From Mycobacterium lacus (GTDB lineage: Bacteria; Actinomycetota; Actinomycetes; Mycobacteriales; Mycobacteriaceae), in the NCBI RefSeq assembly GCF_010731535.1, contig NZ_AP022581.1, positions 2,675,952-2,739,951 on the forward strand: DNA of 64,000 bases. Reading direction: 5' to 3'. The position numbers and the translations under genes are program-made. The notes below the pieces were generated by a model. The model worked only from the letters and a program-made list of their open reading frames with translations, had not been told where the DNA came from and made no database searches. Position 1 is the first letter of the stretch, and each line of letters begins with the position of its first letter. This document shows positions 15,868 through 26,004 of this stretch, one piece after another.

Positions 15868-16805
15868 TCAGAACGTGCAGGGCATGGTGCGGATGAACTC
15901 CTCCATCGCGATGCCGATGCGGTTGTCGAAATCCTCGAGCAGCCATGCCCTCTGGTTGGGGAAGTCGGTGAGCGCCTTCATCGCGTGGCTGGATGTCTGC
16001 CGGGTGGTGTCGTTGGCGGCCACGGACAGCAGGACGAAGAACGCGGCCACGTCGGCGTCGGCCAGCCGGTCGCCGTCCAGCTCGGCGTTGACCAGGCCGC
16101 TGAACAAGTCGTCGCCGGGACGCTCGCGACGCTGTCCGGCCGGCGCGCCGGCGACTTCGTGCAGGTATGTCTGGTTCTCGACCAAGACCTCCAACGGGTT
16201 GCGGCCGTCGAGGTATACCGCGTCGGCCCAGGACACGAGCGCATCGGCGGCATGCGCCACGTGCTGGCGTTCGGACTCCGGGATCCCCACCATGTCCGAC
16301 AGCGTTCGGATGGGCAGTTCCTTGGCGCAATGGTCGACGAAATCGACACGGCTGCCGACGGTTTGGAGCTCGTCGACGATGGCCTTGGCGTTTGCCTTGA
16401 TCGAGTCCTCGATGCGGCGCACCTGCCTGGGGGTGAACGCGGCGCTGACGAGCTTGCGCAGCTTGGTGTGCCGCGGCGGGTCCATCGCCAGGAACGACTG
16501 CGACGCCTCGAGCAGTTCCACCGGGACGTTCTCGAAGATCACCCCCTGCCGGACAGGAACACTTGGTTGGTGCGGCTGACGGTGACGATGTCGGCGCGCC
16601 GGGTGATCGCCCAGTAACCGGGGACGTCGGGATCGGGCATCAGGGCGTCTTCGACCGGAGGATGCCAACTGACCGGGGCTGGGCCCGCAGCACGGCAAGC
16701 GCGCGTTCCCGCTCCGCCGCGGGCGTGGACCAACGCGCGCGAGGACAGATCGATCGTGTCGTAGGGACGGCCAGCCGCAGACATAGCTGTCATGGGGTCC
16801 TCCAT
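15868..16805 (-). pseudogene. Cytochrome P450, multiply frameshifted and truncated
   Basis: The pieces read in order, but in different frames: MEDPMTAMSAAG...DLSSRA (from 16805), RWSTPAAERERALAVLRAQ (~16735-16680), PVSWHPPVEDALMPDPD...TNQVFLSG (to ~16560), then VIFENVPVELLEASQ onward to EEFIRT (15886). The I-helix region is present as AANDTTRQTS, but the frame ends right after EEFIRT. The ExxR motif, the meander and the heme-binding Cys loop are absent. At least three frameshifts plus a C-terminal deletion make this a dead gene. It resembles mycobacterial CYPs of the type that begin with PVSWHPPVE; I cannot name the subfamily. Confidence 0.85.
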
Positions 16806-16869
16806 TCCAGCAAAGGTGGAACCGATCACGACCCTATTCCACCTGCTGCGCCGCCTCGGCACTACCGCC

Positions 16870-17997
16870 TCACTGATGCGTGCGGTGCACCGCGACCAGG
16901 TCGTCGGCGTGCACCGCGGGCCGGCGCAGCTCGCCGGGCAGCTCGGAGGTGCACCGGCCCATCATGGTGGCCAGTTCGGCCGCGTCGTAGGCGACCACGC
17001 CCCGGGCCACCACCACCGCGTCCGGTCCACGCAGCTCGACGACGTCGCCGGCGTAGAACCGGCCCGACACCGCGCTGATGCCCGCGGGCAGCAACGACCG
17101 GCGTTGTCGCACCACGGCGCGCACCGCGCCGGCGTCGAGCGTCAGCGAGCCGGCCGCCTCGGCGGCGTAACGCAACCAGAACCGGCGCGCCGACATGCGC
17201 TGGGGCCGGGCGGCGAACACCGTGCCCACCGAGGCGTCGGTGAGCGCCGTCGCCGCGTCGGCCGCAGGTGCCAGCAATACGGGCACCCCGGCGTCGGCGG
17301 CCAGCAACGCCGACGACACCTTCGACGCCATCCCGCCCGTGCCCAGGTGGCTGCTTCGGCCGGCAACCACACCGTCGAGGTCGGTGGGCCCGGTTACCTC
17401 GGCGATAAACCGCGGCGCTACCGCGTGCTTCTTTCGCGGGTCGGAGTCGTAGAGACCGTCGATATCCGACAGCAACACCAATGCGTCGGCCCCCACCAGA
17501 TGCGCCACCAACGCCGACAGCCGGTCATTGTCACCGAACCGGATCTCGTTGGTGGCCACCGTGTCGTTCTCGTTGACGATCGCCACGGCGTGCAGCGACC
17601 GCAGCCGATCCAGGGTGCGCTGGGCGTTGGTGTGCTGGACCCGCATCGAAATGTCGTGCGCGCTCAGCAGCACCTGTCCGACCGTGCGGCCGTACCGGGC
17701 GAACGCCGCGCTCCACGAGTTCACCAGCGCGACCTGCCCGACGCTGGCCGCCGCCTGCTTCGTCGCCAAATCCTTTGGGCGACAAGATAAACCGAGCGGC
17801 TCGATGCCAGCCGCGATGGCGCCCGAAGACACGATGACGACGTCGGAACCCGCCTTCATCCGCCCCTCTATGGCGTCGGCGAGCTCGCCCAGCCGACCGG
17901 CGTCGAACATCCCCGACTGCGTGGTCAGCGCGGTGGTGCCGACCTTGACGACGAGGCTGCGCGCGGTCCGGATGGCTTCCCGGTGCGAACTGGCCAT
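16870..17997 (-). CDS. proB: Glutamate 5-kinase
   Basis: ProB phosphorylates glutamate, the first step of proline synthesis, and is normally inhibited by proline. The 375-residue product has the amino-acid-kinase domain ([10 protein letters not shown] near the start; [26 protein letters not shown]) followed by a C-terminal PUA domain ([14 protein letters not shown]). The ATG at 17997 shares one base with the obg stop (TGATG), so translation is coupled to obg, the usual obg-proB order of actinobacteria. The decayed P450 lies just downstream. Confidence 0.96.
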   Translation of the reverse strand: MASSHREAIRTARSLVVKVGTTALTTQSGMFDAGRLGELADAIEGRMKAGSDVVIVSSGAIAAGIEPLGLSCRPKDLATKQAAASVGQVALVNSWSAAFARYGRTVGQVLLSAHDISMRVQHTNAQRTLDRLRSLHAVAIVNENDTVATNEIRFGDNDRLSALVAHLVGADALVLLSDIDGLYDSDPRKKHAVAPRFIAEVTGPTDLDGVVAGRSSHLGTGGMASKVSSALLAADAGVPVLLAPAADAATALTDASVGTVFAARPQRMSARRFWLRYAAEAAGSLTLDAGAVRAVVRQRRSLLPAGISAVSGRFYAGDVVELRGPDAVVVARGVVAYDAAELATMMGRCTSELPGELRRPAVHADDLVAVHRTHQ

Positions 17998-19448
17998 CAG
18001 CCGTCGCCCCGAGCCGTGCGGCGCTGACGGCGGGCGGCCTTGCGTTCGGCGGCGCCAACCCGGTCACTACGGTCCAAACGCGCGTCGGTGCCGCGGCCGG
18101 ACAACGCGACCTGACCTCCCGCGGGCGTCTGCGGCTCCCAGTCGAACGTCATCTCGCCGATGGTCACCGCACACCCGGGCTCAGCCCCCAGCCGAAGCAG
18201 CTCTTCTTCGACGCCCAGGCGCGCCAATCGGTCGGCGAGGTAGCCAACGGCCTCGTCGTTGTTGAAGTCGGTCTGGCCGATCCAGCGCTCGGGCCGCGCG
18301 CCGCGTACCACGAAGCCGCCCGGCTGCCCCGGATCGGGCTCGACGGTAAAGCCGCTGTCGTCAACCGGCACCGGACGGATCACCGGCCGACGCACCAGCG
18401 GTTGCGGCCGCGCGGCGGTGTAGTCCGATATCATCTGCCGCAGCCCAAAGACCAACGGCTGCAAACCTTCCCGGGTAACGGTGGACACGCAGTACACCGG
18501 CCAGCCACGCTGGGCGGTGATGTCGTCGCGCACCAACTCGGCGAGATCGCGGGCCTCGGGCACGTCGATCTTGTTGAGCACCACCGCCCGGGGCCGTTCG
18601 GCCAGGTCGCCCAGGGCCGCATCCCCCTGCAGGGTGGGTGTGTAGGCGGCGAGTTCGGCTTCCAGCGCGTCGATATCGGAGATCGGGTCGCGGCCCGGCT
18701 CGGCGGTGGCGCAGTCCACGACGTGCACCAGCACGGCGCAGCGCTCGACGTGCCGCAGGAAGTCCAGGCCCAGGCCGCGGCCCTGGGACGCACCCGGGAT
18801 CAACCCGGGCACATCGGCGACGGTGAACGAGTGCTCACCCGCGGGGACCACCCCGAGATTGGGAACCAGCGTGGTGAACGGATAGTCGGCAATCTTGGGT
18901 TTGGCCGCCGAGATCGCCGACACCAGCGAGGATTTCCCCGCTGACGGGAACCCGACCAGGCCGACGTCGGCGACGGTCTTGAGCTCGAGGGTGAGGTCGC
19001 GGGACTGTCCCTGCTCGCCAAGCAGGGCGAAGCCGGGGGCCTTGCGGGCGCGCGACGCGAGCGCGGCGTTGCCCAAGCCGCCGCGGCCGCCGGCGGCGGC
19101 TTCAAAGCGGGTGCCCGCGCCGACCAGGTCGGCCAGCAAGCGGCCGTTTTCGTCCAGCACGACGGTGCCGTCCGGGACCCTGACTTCCAGGTCGGCTCCG
19201 GCGGCCCCGTCGCGGTTGCGACCCATCCCCTGTTTGCCCGACGGTGCCGTGATGTGGGGACGGAAATGGAAGTCGAGCAGGGTGTGCACTTGCGGGTCGA
19301 CGACGAAGACGATGCTGCCGCCGCGGCCGCCGTTGCCGCCGTCGGGGCCGCCCAGCGGCTTGAACTTCTCGCGGTGGACCGAGGCGCAGCCGTTACCGCC
19401 GGAACCCGCTCGCGTATGGATGACGACCCGATCGACGAATCGAGGCAT
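17997..19448 (-). CDS. obg: Obg/CgtA GTPase
   Basis: A 483-residue ribosome-associated GTPase with a glycine-rich Obg fold ([22 protein letters not shown]), a G domain with G1 [11 protein letters not shown]3 DVPGLIPGA and G4 LNKIDVPEA, and a C-terminal OCT domain. It takes part in 50S assembly and stress signalling. The start ATG at 19448 gives [15 protein letters not shown], which matches the family. It sits in the ribosomal order rplU-rpmA-obg-proB, with 82 bp to rpmA. Confidence 0.97.
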   Translation of the reverse strand: MPRFVDRVVIHTRAGSGGNGCASVHREKFKPLGGPDGGNGGRGGSIVFVVDPQVHTLLDFHFRPHITAPSGKQGMGRNRDGAAGADLEVRVPDGTVVLDENGRLLADLVGAGTRFEAAAGGRGGLGNAALASRARKAPGFALLGEQGQSRDLTLELKTVADVGLVGFPSAGKSSLVSAISAAKPKIADYPFTTLVPNLGVVPAGEHSFTVADVPGLIPGASQGRGLGLDFLRHVERCAVLVHVVDCATAEPGRDPISDIDALEAELAAYTPTLQGDAALGDLAERPRAVVLNKIDVPEARDLAELVRDDITAQRGWPVYCVSTVTREGLQPLVFGLRQMISDYTAARPQPLVRRPVIRPVPVDDSGFTVEPDPGQPGGFVVRGARPERWIGQTDFNNDEAVGYLADRLARLGVEEELLRLGAEPGCAVTIGEMTFDWEPQTPAGGQVALSGRGTDARLDRSDRVGAAERKAARRQRRTARGDG

Positions 19449-19530
19449 CGGTGATCCCCTTATTCGCCGAGCGTGCAACCACGGCGAGTTTTAGCCCGAA
19501 TTTTCGCCACAGGTTCACGCTCGAGAACAT

Positions 19531-19797
19531 TCAGTCGGCGGTCACCCCGGCCGCGACGATGCTCACGGTCTTGCGTCCGCGTTTGACGGTGAACTCAACC
19601 GCCCCGGCCGCCTTGGCGAACAGCGTGTCGTCGCCGCCGCGTCCGACGCCCGCGCCCGGGTGGAATTTGGTGCCGCGCTGACGGACCAGGATCTCGCCGG
19701 CCTTGACGATCTGGCCGCCGAACCGCTTGACGCCCAGCCGCTGGGCTGCGGAATCGCGACCGTTGCGCGAGCTGGAAGCGCCCTTCTTGTGTGCCAT
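19531..19797 (-). CDS. rpmA: 50S ribosomal protein L27
   Basis: An 88-residue L27. The N-terminus [16 protein letters not shown] is the typical form that reaches the peptidyl-transferase centre, and no longer Firmicutes-type cleaved leader is present. [11 protein letters not shown] is the conserved core. It lies 11 bp downstream of rplU. Confidence 0.98.
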   Translation of the reverse strand: MAHKKGASSSRNGRDSAAQRLGVKRFGGQIVKAGEILVRQRGTKFHPGAGVGRGGDDTLFAKAAGAVEFTVKRGRKTVSIVAAGVTAD

Positions 19798-19808
19798 CTG
19801 TTCGCTCC

Positions 19809-20120
19809 CTACTTGATGCCGGTGACCTTCAGGACGGTCAGCTGCTGACGGTGGCCCTGCCGCCTGTGGTAGCCGGTCTTGTTCTTGAACTTGTGGATAC
19901 GGATCTTTGGGCCCTTGGTGTGCTCGAGCACCTCACCCGTCACGGCGACCTTGGCCAGCGCCGCGGCATCAGTGGTGACTTTGGCGCCGTCGACGACCAG
20001 GGCCACCGGCAGCGACACCTTGGCTCCGGGCTCGGACTCGAGCTTCTCGACCTTGACCACGTCTCCGACGGCGACCTTGTACTGCTTGCCGCCGGTCTTG
20101 ACGATTGCGTAGGTCGCCAT
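19809..20120 (-). CDS. rplU: 50S ribosomal protein L21
   Basis: A 103-residue L21 starting [16 protein letters not shown] and ending in the conserved [13 protein letters not shown]. First gene of the rplU-rpmA(-obg-proB) cluster. The ~197 bp between rne and this gene should contain its promoter; I found no clear attenuator there. A CGCAACGATG context with no strong Shine-Dalgarno precedes the start. Confidence 0.98.
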   Translation of the reverse strand: MATYAIVKTGGKQYKVAVGDVVKVEKLESEPGAKVSLPVALVVDGAKVTTDAAALAKVAVTGEVLEHTKGPKIRIHKFKNKTGYHRRQGHRQQLTVLKVTGIK

Positions 20121-20317
20121 CGTTGCGCTCCTGCCCTTGTCTGCGTCTTCTACGTTCGTTGCGCCTCGCGCGCGGGCTACCGGCGGCGCGCGTGGTGGGT
20201 CTTGTGGTGCGGGGTCACGTATCCCGCCGTCGTCGGCTGGCGTGCCCTGACGACAACTGTCCAAGGGTACGTGACCAGCGGCTACAGGGTCAAACCGGAC
20301 CCGTTGACCGCCGGGTT

Positions 20318-23158
20318 TCAGTCCGCATGGATCGGTGGGCCGGCCGGCCGGCCGGCGGCGCGCCGCCGCCGCGGACGTCCAAGGAGTGACGCGGAGCCGG
20401 CTGCAACACCGTAACTGACGGGGCTCTCGACGTCGGAGTCGACGTCTTCGGACTCCGAATCGGAGTCTTCGTCGTCGGAGTCTTCCGAGTCGTCGAGGTC
20501 GTCGTCTAGGTCGAGGTCCTCATCGACGTCAAGGTCCTCATCGTCATCGAGGTCCTCCGCGTCGTCGAGCTCGTCCTCGTCCTCTTCGGTGTCCTCGTAG
20601 TCTTCCCGGTCGGTGTCCTCCAGGTCTGCGGGAACCTCGGCTTCGGTCTGCTCTTGAATCTCTTCGGTGAATTCCTCAGCGGACTCGCCGGATTCGTCCT
20701 CACCGCGACGAGCCAGCCCGGACCCACCCGCCGCCATCGCCTTGAACATCGGATGCTCACCGGGCGCGTGGGCGGGCACCTTGGCCACGACGCCTTTCTC
20801 AGCCGACTCTTCGGATCGGTTCTTCTTCGACCGCCTGGCCCGCCGACCACCAGAGTCGGACTTGCGCCCGTTGGCTGGCGGCGACTCGACCGGGTCGGCG
20901 TGCAGCAGGAGCCCGCGACCACAACAGTTGGGACACGATGTCGAGAACGCCTCGATCAGCCCGGTTCCCAGCCGCTTGCGGGTCAGCTGGACCAGGCCGA
21001 GCGAAGTCACCTCGGACACCTGGTGACGGGTGCGGTCACGGGCCAGCGCCTCGGTCAGCCGGCGCAGCACTAGGTCGCGGTTGGATTCCAGCACCATGTC
21101 GATGAAGTCGATGACCACGATGCCGCCGATGTCACGCAGGCGCAGCTGGCGCACGATCTCCTCGGCGGCCTCCAGGTTGTTCTTGGTGACCGTCTGCTCC
21201 AGGTTGCCCCCGGACCCGGTGAACTTGCCGGTGTTGACGTCGATCACCGTCATCGCCTCGGTGCGGTCGATCACCAGTGTGCCGCCCGAGGGCAGCCACA
21301 CCTTGCGGTCCATCGCTTTGGCCAGCTGCTCGTCGATGCGATGCACCGCGAACACGTCGGGCCCGGCCTGCCCGTCCTCCCCGGTGGGGGGTTCATACTT
21401 CGTCAGCTTCGAAACGAGATCGGGCGCAACCGAATTCACGTAGTCGTTGATGGTGGTCCACGCCTCGTCGCCGGAGACGACGAGGCCGGCGAAGTCCTCG
21501 TTGAACAAATCCCGGATGACTTTGACCAGCACGTCGGGCTCTTCGTAGAGCGCCACCGCGGCGCCGGCGGCCTTCTCTTTGATCTCGTTTGCCTTGGTCT
21601 CGATCTGGCTCCAACGCTCCTGCAGCCGGCTGACGTCCGCGCGGATGTCGTCCTCTTTGACGCCCTCCGACGCGGTGCGGATGATGACGCCCGCATCGGC
21701 CGGCACTACCTCCCGCAGGATGTCCTTGAGCCGTTGGCGTTCGGTGTCGGGCAGCTTGCGACTGATCCCGGTCGACGACGCACCCGGCACGTAAACCAGA
21801 AAGCGCCCGGCCAGTGACACCTGGGTGGTCAGCCGCGCGCCCTTGTGTCCGACCGGGTCCTTGCTGACCTGCACGACGACGTAGTCGCCGGGTTTGAGGG
21901 CCTGTTCGATCTTGCGGTCGGCCCCGCCCAATCCCGCGGCATCCCAATTGACTTCACCGGCGTAGAGCACGCCGTTGCGGCCGCGGCCGATGTCGACGAA
22001 GGCCGCCTCCATCGAGGGCAGCACGTTCTGCACGATCCCGAGGTAGATGTTGCCCACCAAAGACGCAGAAGCGGCGGAGGTCACAAAATGCTCGACGACG
22101 ATGCCGTCCTCGAGCACGGCGATCTGGGTGTACCGCGTCCCTGGGTGCGGCGGCTCGGCGCGGACCCTGTCGCGCACCACCATTACTCGCTCGACGGCCT
22201 CGCGGCGAGCCAGGAATTCGGCCTCGCTCAACACCGGTGGGCGGCGCCGTCCGGCGTCGCGCCCGTCCCGACGACGTTGGCGCTTGGCCTCCAGCCGAGT
22301 CGAGCCGTCGATGCCCTTGATCTCAGTGGGGTCAGAGCCGCCCCCATCCTCCGAGCCGCCGGACTTGCCGGCCATGCGGGGCGCCCGCTCATGCACGACG
22401 GTGTTGGGCGGATCGTCGGGTGCCGGTCCGTCCTCGTTGTCGTCACCGGAGCCGGACTTGCGCCGCCGCCGGCGGCGGCGGCGCCGGCTGCCGACCTCCG
22501 CCGGTCCGTTGTCTTCCTCGCCGTTTTCGGTCTCGTCGGTGTCTTCGGCCTCTTGGCCGTCCACATCCTCGGTTTTGGTGGATTCGGCTTCGGACCGCTG
22601 GTCGGTTGGGGGGTTCGTGTCGTCACCGGCTGGGCCGGGACGGTCGGGTCCACCCTGTTCACCCCGGCCGCGGCCACGACCGCGACGACCACGCCGCCGC
22701 CGCCGATTGGCGGGGCGGTCGACCTCGCCCTCTTCGCCGGCGTCGTCACCGTCGGCGTCATCATCGTCGTCGTCGCCGCCGTCGTCGACCTCGATCGGTT
22801 GCGGCGCGACGAACAGCGGCATGTAGTGCGGCCGCTCGACGAGGGTCTCCAGCATCAACCGCGATTCGGGTTCTTCGGGCGCGGCCGGCGCCCCCGGCGC
22901 CACCGGGGCGGCTGGGAGGTCGGAGGCGCCGGGCTCTGCTTGCGCGGCCAGCAAATCGCGCACCCGCACGGCGTCGACGCGATCCACGCTGGAATGCGCG
23001 CTGCGGATCCGCCCATCGAGTGCGGTCAGCGCGTCCAGCACCCGCCTGCTGGTGGTTCCCAGCGTTCGCGCCAGCGTGTGGACTCTTAGGCGATCCGGCA
23101 GTTCTTCACGCTGTATCGGCTCTTTTGCTGGGTCTGAAGATGGGGCACCGTCTACCAC
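20318..23158 (-). CDS. rne: Ribonuclease E/G
   Basis: A 946-residue RNase E/G, core of the RNA-degradation machinery and rRNA processing. An N-terminal disordered region of ~300 residues carries acidic ([15 protein letters not shown]) and arginine-rich ([17 protein letters not shown]) blocks. The S1 and catalytic core follow ([42 protein letters not shown]), then the zinc-link CPNCCGRG. The C-terminal tail is again very acidic ([18 protein letters not shown]). The start GTG at 23158 ([10 protein letters not shown]) is the farthest upstream valine codon that keeps the family N-terminus. A 326-bp leader precedes it. Confidence 0.95.
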   Translation of the reverse strand: MVDGAPSSDPAKEPIQREELPDRLRVHTLARTLGTTSRRVLDALTALDGRIRSAHSSVDRVDAVRVRDLLAAQAEPGASDLPAAPVAPGAPAAPEEPESRLMLETLVERPHYMPLFVAPQPIEVDDGGDDDDDDADGDDAGEEGEVDRPANRRRRRGRRGRGRGRGEQGGPDRPGPAGDDTNPPTDQRSEAESTKTEDVDGQEAEDTDETENGEEDNGPAEVGSRRRRRRRRRKSGSGDDNEDGPAPDDPPNTVVHERAPRMAGKSGGSEDGGGSDPTEIKGIDGSTRLEAKRQRRRDGRDAGRRRPPVLSEAEFLARREAVERVMVVRDRVRAEPPHPGTRYTQIAVLEDGIVVEHFVTSAASASLVGNIYLGIVQNVLPSMEAAFVDIGRGRNGVLYAGEVNWDAAGLGGADRKIEQALKPGDYVVVQVSKDPVGHKGARLTTQVSLAGRFLVYVPGASSTGISRKLPDTERQRLKDILREVVPADAGVIIRTASEGVKEDDIRADVSRLQERWSQIETKANEIKEKAAGAAVALYEEPDVLVKVIRDLFNEDFAGLVVSGDEAWTTINDYVNSVAPDLVSKLTKYEPPTGEDGQAGPDVFAVHRIDEQLAKAMDRKVWLPSGGTLVIDRTEAMTVIDVNTGKFTGSGGNLEQTVTKNNLEAAEEIVRQLRLRDIGGIVVIDFIDMVLESNRDLVLRRLTEALARDRTRHQVSEVTSLGLVQLTRKRLGTGLIEAFSTSCPNCCGRGLLLHADPVESPPANGRKSDSGGRRARRSKKNRSEESAEKGVVAKVPAHAPGEHPMFKAMAAGGSGLARRGEDESGESAEEFTEEIQEQTEAEVPADLEDTDREDYEDTEEDEDELDDAEDLDDDEDLDVDEDLDLDDDLDDSEDSDDEDSDSESEDVDSDVESPVSYGVAAGSASLLGRPRRRRAAGRPAGPPIHAD

Positions 23159-23484
23159 GTATTCTCCTCAAGCCCCCGGGCGCGTCCGATCGACGCGGCC
23201 ACGCGAGGGCTTCGCTATGTGCCCGGGTCACTTCTCCCGGGCTTGTGATGGTCTTGCCCCGAGCGGCTCGAAGAGAACCCACTCGGCGCCGTGCTGAATG
23301 ACGGCTCGACATGCCGCGCCGCATCGCGGTATGACCGATGGTCGCGCTTGTCTAAGTCTTCATTCGGGTGTCTGTCGCCGGTTCGACGACGTTCACCCGC
23401 GATCAGTATCCCACATCGCCGAGCGCGGTCACTCCCGCCTGAGCTGGGTACTCCGCTACCCGCTAACGCACGCCTGCCTCGGCG
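23159..23484. promoter_or_regulatory. rne leader and ndk-rne spacer, with hairpin
   Basis: No gene seen. A stem GCCCGGG/CCCGGGC (23221-23227 with 23236-23242, 8-nt loop) lies about 65 nt upstream of the rne start. RNase E often controls its own 5' untranslated region, so this leader is a candidate autoregulatory site. That role is inference only. Confidence 0.35.
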
Positions 23485-23895
23485 CTAAGCGCCCGGAAAC
23501 CAGAGCGCGATCTCACGCTGCGCCGAATCGGTCGAATCCGAACCATGCACCAAATTGAACTGCGTTTCCAATCCGAAGTCGCCCCGGATTGTGCCGGGCG
23601 TAGCGTTGTCCACCGGGTCGGTGCCCCCGGCCAGCTGGCGAAACGCCGCGACCGCTCGCGGTCCCTCGACGATCGCCGCCACCACCGGTCCCGAAGTGAT
23701 GAACTCCAGCAGCGAGCCAAAAAATGGCTTGCCTTCGTGTTCGGCGTAATGATCGCCGGCCAGCTGCTGGCTGACGTTCCTGAATTCCAGCGCCGTGATG
23801 GTGAGGCCTTTGCGCTCAATGCGGCTGATGATTTCGCCGATCAGCCGCCTTTCGACGGCGTCCGGTTTGATCAACACGAGGGTCCGTTCGGTCAC
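23485..23895 (-). CDS. ndk: Nucleoside diphosphate kinase
   Basis: A 136-residue NDK, which moves the terminal phosphate from ATP to nucleoside diphosphates through a phosphohistidine. The start GTG at 23895 gives [14 protein letters not shown], and the active-site His lies in NLVHGSDS. The length equals that of the M. tuberculosis enzyme. Codons upstream of the GTG in the same frame have no NDK similarity. Confidence 0.97.
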   Translation of the reverse strand: MTERTLVLIKPDAVERRLIGEIISRIERKGLTITALEFRNVSQQLAGDHYAEHEGKPFFGSLLEFITSGPVVAAIVEGPRAVAAFRQLAGGTDPVDNATPGTIRGDFGLETQFNLVHGSDSTDSAQREIALWFPGA

Positions 23896-24181
23896 GGTGC
23901 CCAACAGTAGATGGCTAATTGTGGATGCCCAAGCCCCCGCATTCGGATGCGGTGAGGTGGGCGTGGCTTGCCCGGGGCCGGCCCGAATCCAGCGGGTGGG
24001 CGTGTGGTTTGAGGAGGGGGTACCGGCTTGGCTGCCGGCGGTTCCGGGCACGTCGCCGGGTTTGCCTGCTAGGCGCCCGTGGGCACCGCGACGACGGCGT
24101 CGGACCGCGGCGGCAACCCGGTCAAGGTGCCTGCTCCGCCATCAACGCAACCCGCCGGCCAGACCGCGGATGCCGCAGCGA

Positions 24182-24583
24182 TCACCGCGCCGGCGGGCGC
24201 CGCGACCGTTCGTATCCCTGGCGCCGCCGGACCTCGGCGCGGAAGTACGCGATCAACGCCCACACCCCGGTGAACATGACACCGATGAAGCCGATGCCCG
24301 GGTAGACCGCGAAGCCGGCGAGCAGCACCGCCTGCACGCCGAGGTTCACCCAGATTGCCCAGGGTTTGCGCTGCAGGCCGGCAAGCAGGATCAGCAGCGC
24401 GGCCAGCCCGATCAGGTAGGCCAGCGATATCGCAGTCAGCCCGCCGCCGACCGTGCCCACGACCGGCACGGCCAACAGCACCACGATCGCCTCCAGGAAC
24501 AGCGTCGCGGCCATCACCGCCCCGAAACTCCGCCACGGGTCCGCCGGCGGCCTCGGGGCCCGATCCTCGGGGCGGTCAGTCAT
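24182..24583 (-). CDS. DUF4233-type small membrane protein
   Basis: A 133-residue protein with four hydrophobic segments (about residues 20-42, 48-68, 73-90 and 95-113) and a basic tail EVRRRQGYERSRR. It corresponds to Rv2446c by position. The ATG at 24583 overlaps the folC stop as ATGA, so it is coupled to folC, and the pair recurs across actinobacteria. Function unknown; a role linked to the cell envelope or folate is guesswork. The 286 bp downstream, before the ndk start, hold no gene I can support. Confidence 0.8.
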   Translation of the reverse strand: MTDRPEDRAPRPPADPWRSFGAVMAATLFLEAIVVLLAVPVVGTVGGGLTAISLAYLIGLAALLILLAGLQRKPWAIWVNLGVQAVLLAGFAVYPGIGFIGVMFTGVWALIAYFRAEVRRRQGYERSRRPPAR

Positions 24584-26004
24584 TCCGGATCACGCCCAAA
24601 CAACGTCCGAGCCGCGCCTGCGGTGACGACCGAGCCCGTGATGACGATTCCGGTGCCGGAGAACGTGTCCTCCTGTGCCGCGACATCGTCGAGCAGCGCG
24701 GTCGCGACGTCGATGGCGTCGCGCAGGTTCCCGGCAGTCATCACCCGGTCGGATCCGAACCGCTGCCGTGCCGCCACCGCCAGGGACTCAACCTCCAGGG
24801 CCCGCGGCGACCCGTTGTGCGTCACCACGACGGACCCGAACGCCGGCTCGAGCGCGGCGAGAATTCCGTCCACGTCCTTGTCGGCCAGCACGCTGAGCAC
24901 CCCGACCAGGTATCGGAAGTCGAACTCGCCGACCAGCGTCTGCGCCAGCGCACCCGCGCCGGCCGGATTGTGGGCCGCGTCGATGAACACCGTGGGCGCG
25001 CTGCGCACGCGTTCCAGCCGCCCAGGGCTGGTGACGGCGGCGAAACCGGCCCGGACCGCATCCACGTCGAGCTGACGCTGCGCACCGGCGCCGAAAAAGG
25101 CCTCGACCGCCGCCAGCGCCACCACCGCGTTGTGCGCCTGGTGCTCACCGTGCAGCGGCAGGTAGACGTCGGAGTACACGCCGCCAAGACCCTGAAGTTG
25201 CAGCACCTGGCCACCCACCGCGACCTGCCGGCCCAAGACCCCGAATTCCGAGTCCTCGCGCGCGACCGCGGCGTCGGCGCGCACCGCTCGGGCCAACAAC
25301 ACCTCCATCGCCTCTGGCGCCTGACGTGCGATGACCGCCACGGTGTCCGGTGCACCCTCGGCGGCACGGGTGATGATGCCCGCCTTCTCGCCGGCGATCC
25401 CGGCGATGTCGCGACCGAGGTAGTCGACGTGGTCGACGCTGATCGGGGTGATGACGGCCACCGGTGCATTGATCACGTTGGTGGCGTCCCAACGCCCCCC
25501 GAGGCCCACCTCGACCACCGCCACCTCGACCGGGGCGTCGGCGAACGCGGCGAACGCCATCGCGGTGAGGACCTCGAACTTGCTCATCGCCGGCCCGCCA
25601 CCAGCCTGAGACTGCCGGTCGACCATCTGCACCAACGGCTCGAGCTCCCGGTAGGTCGCCACGTACTGGGCCGGGCTGATCGGTTTGCCGTCGATGGCGA
25701 TGCGTTCCACCGCCGACTGCAGGTGCGGGCTGGTGGTTCGACCCGTGCGCCGGTGCAGCGCGGTCAGCAGCGCGTCGGCCATCCGCGCCACCGACGTTTT
25801 GCCGTTGGTGCCCGCGATGTGGATCGACGGGTAGCCGAGTTGCGGCGAGCCGAGCAGGTCCATCAGCGCGCTAATCCGCGTCAAGCTCGGCTCGATCCGG
25901 GTCTCCGGCCAGCGCTGGTCCAGCAGGTGCTCGACCTGCAACAGGGAAGCGATCTCGTCCGGGGTCGGGGCCACGTCGGTAGGGCCGGAAGTCTCGAAAG
26001 TCAT
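24580..26004 (-). CDS. folC: Folylpolyglutamate/dihydrofolate synthase
   Basis: A 474-residue Mur-ligase-family enzyme that adds glutamate to (dihydro)folates. The P-loop [14 protein letters not shown], the [12 protein letters not shown] motif and [13 protein letters not shown] are clear. The ATG at 26004 overlaps the valS stop by four bases (ATGA). valS-folC-DUF4233 form one coupled unit. Confidence 0.95.
   Translation of the reverse strand: MTFETSGPTDVAPTPDEIASLLQVEHLLDQRWPETRIEPSLTRISALMDLLGSPQLGYPSIHIAGTNGKTSVARMADALLTALHRRTGRTTSPHLQSAVERIAIDGKPISPAQYVATYRELEPLVQMVDRQSQAGGGPAMSKFEVLTAMAFAAFADAPVEVAVVEVGLGGRWDATNVINAPVAVITPISVDHVDYLGRDIAGIAGEKAGIITRAAEGAPDTVAVIARQAPEAMEVLLARAVRADAAVAREDSEFGVLGRQVAVGGQVLQLQGLGGVYSDVYLPLHGEHQAHNAVVALAAVEAFFGAGAQRQLDVDAVRAGFAAVTSPGRLERVRSAPTVFIDAAHNPAGAGALAQTLVGEFDFRYLVGVLSVLADKDVDGILAALEPAFGSVVVTHNGSPRALEVESLAVAARQRFGSDRVMTAGNLRDAIDVATALLDDVAAQEDTFSGTGIVITGSVVTAGAARTLFGRDPE

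Noticed and set aside
21845..23089. 414-codon + strand frame with hydrophobic stretches
   Set aside because: It is the antisense of the charged N-terminal region of rne; Asp/Glu codons read backwards yield hydrophobic codons.
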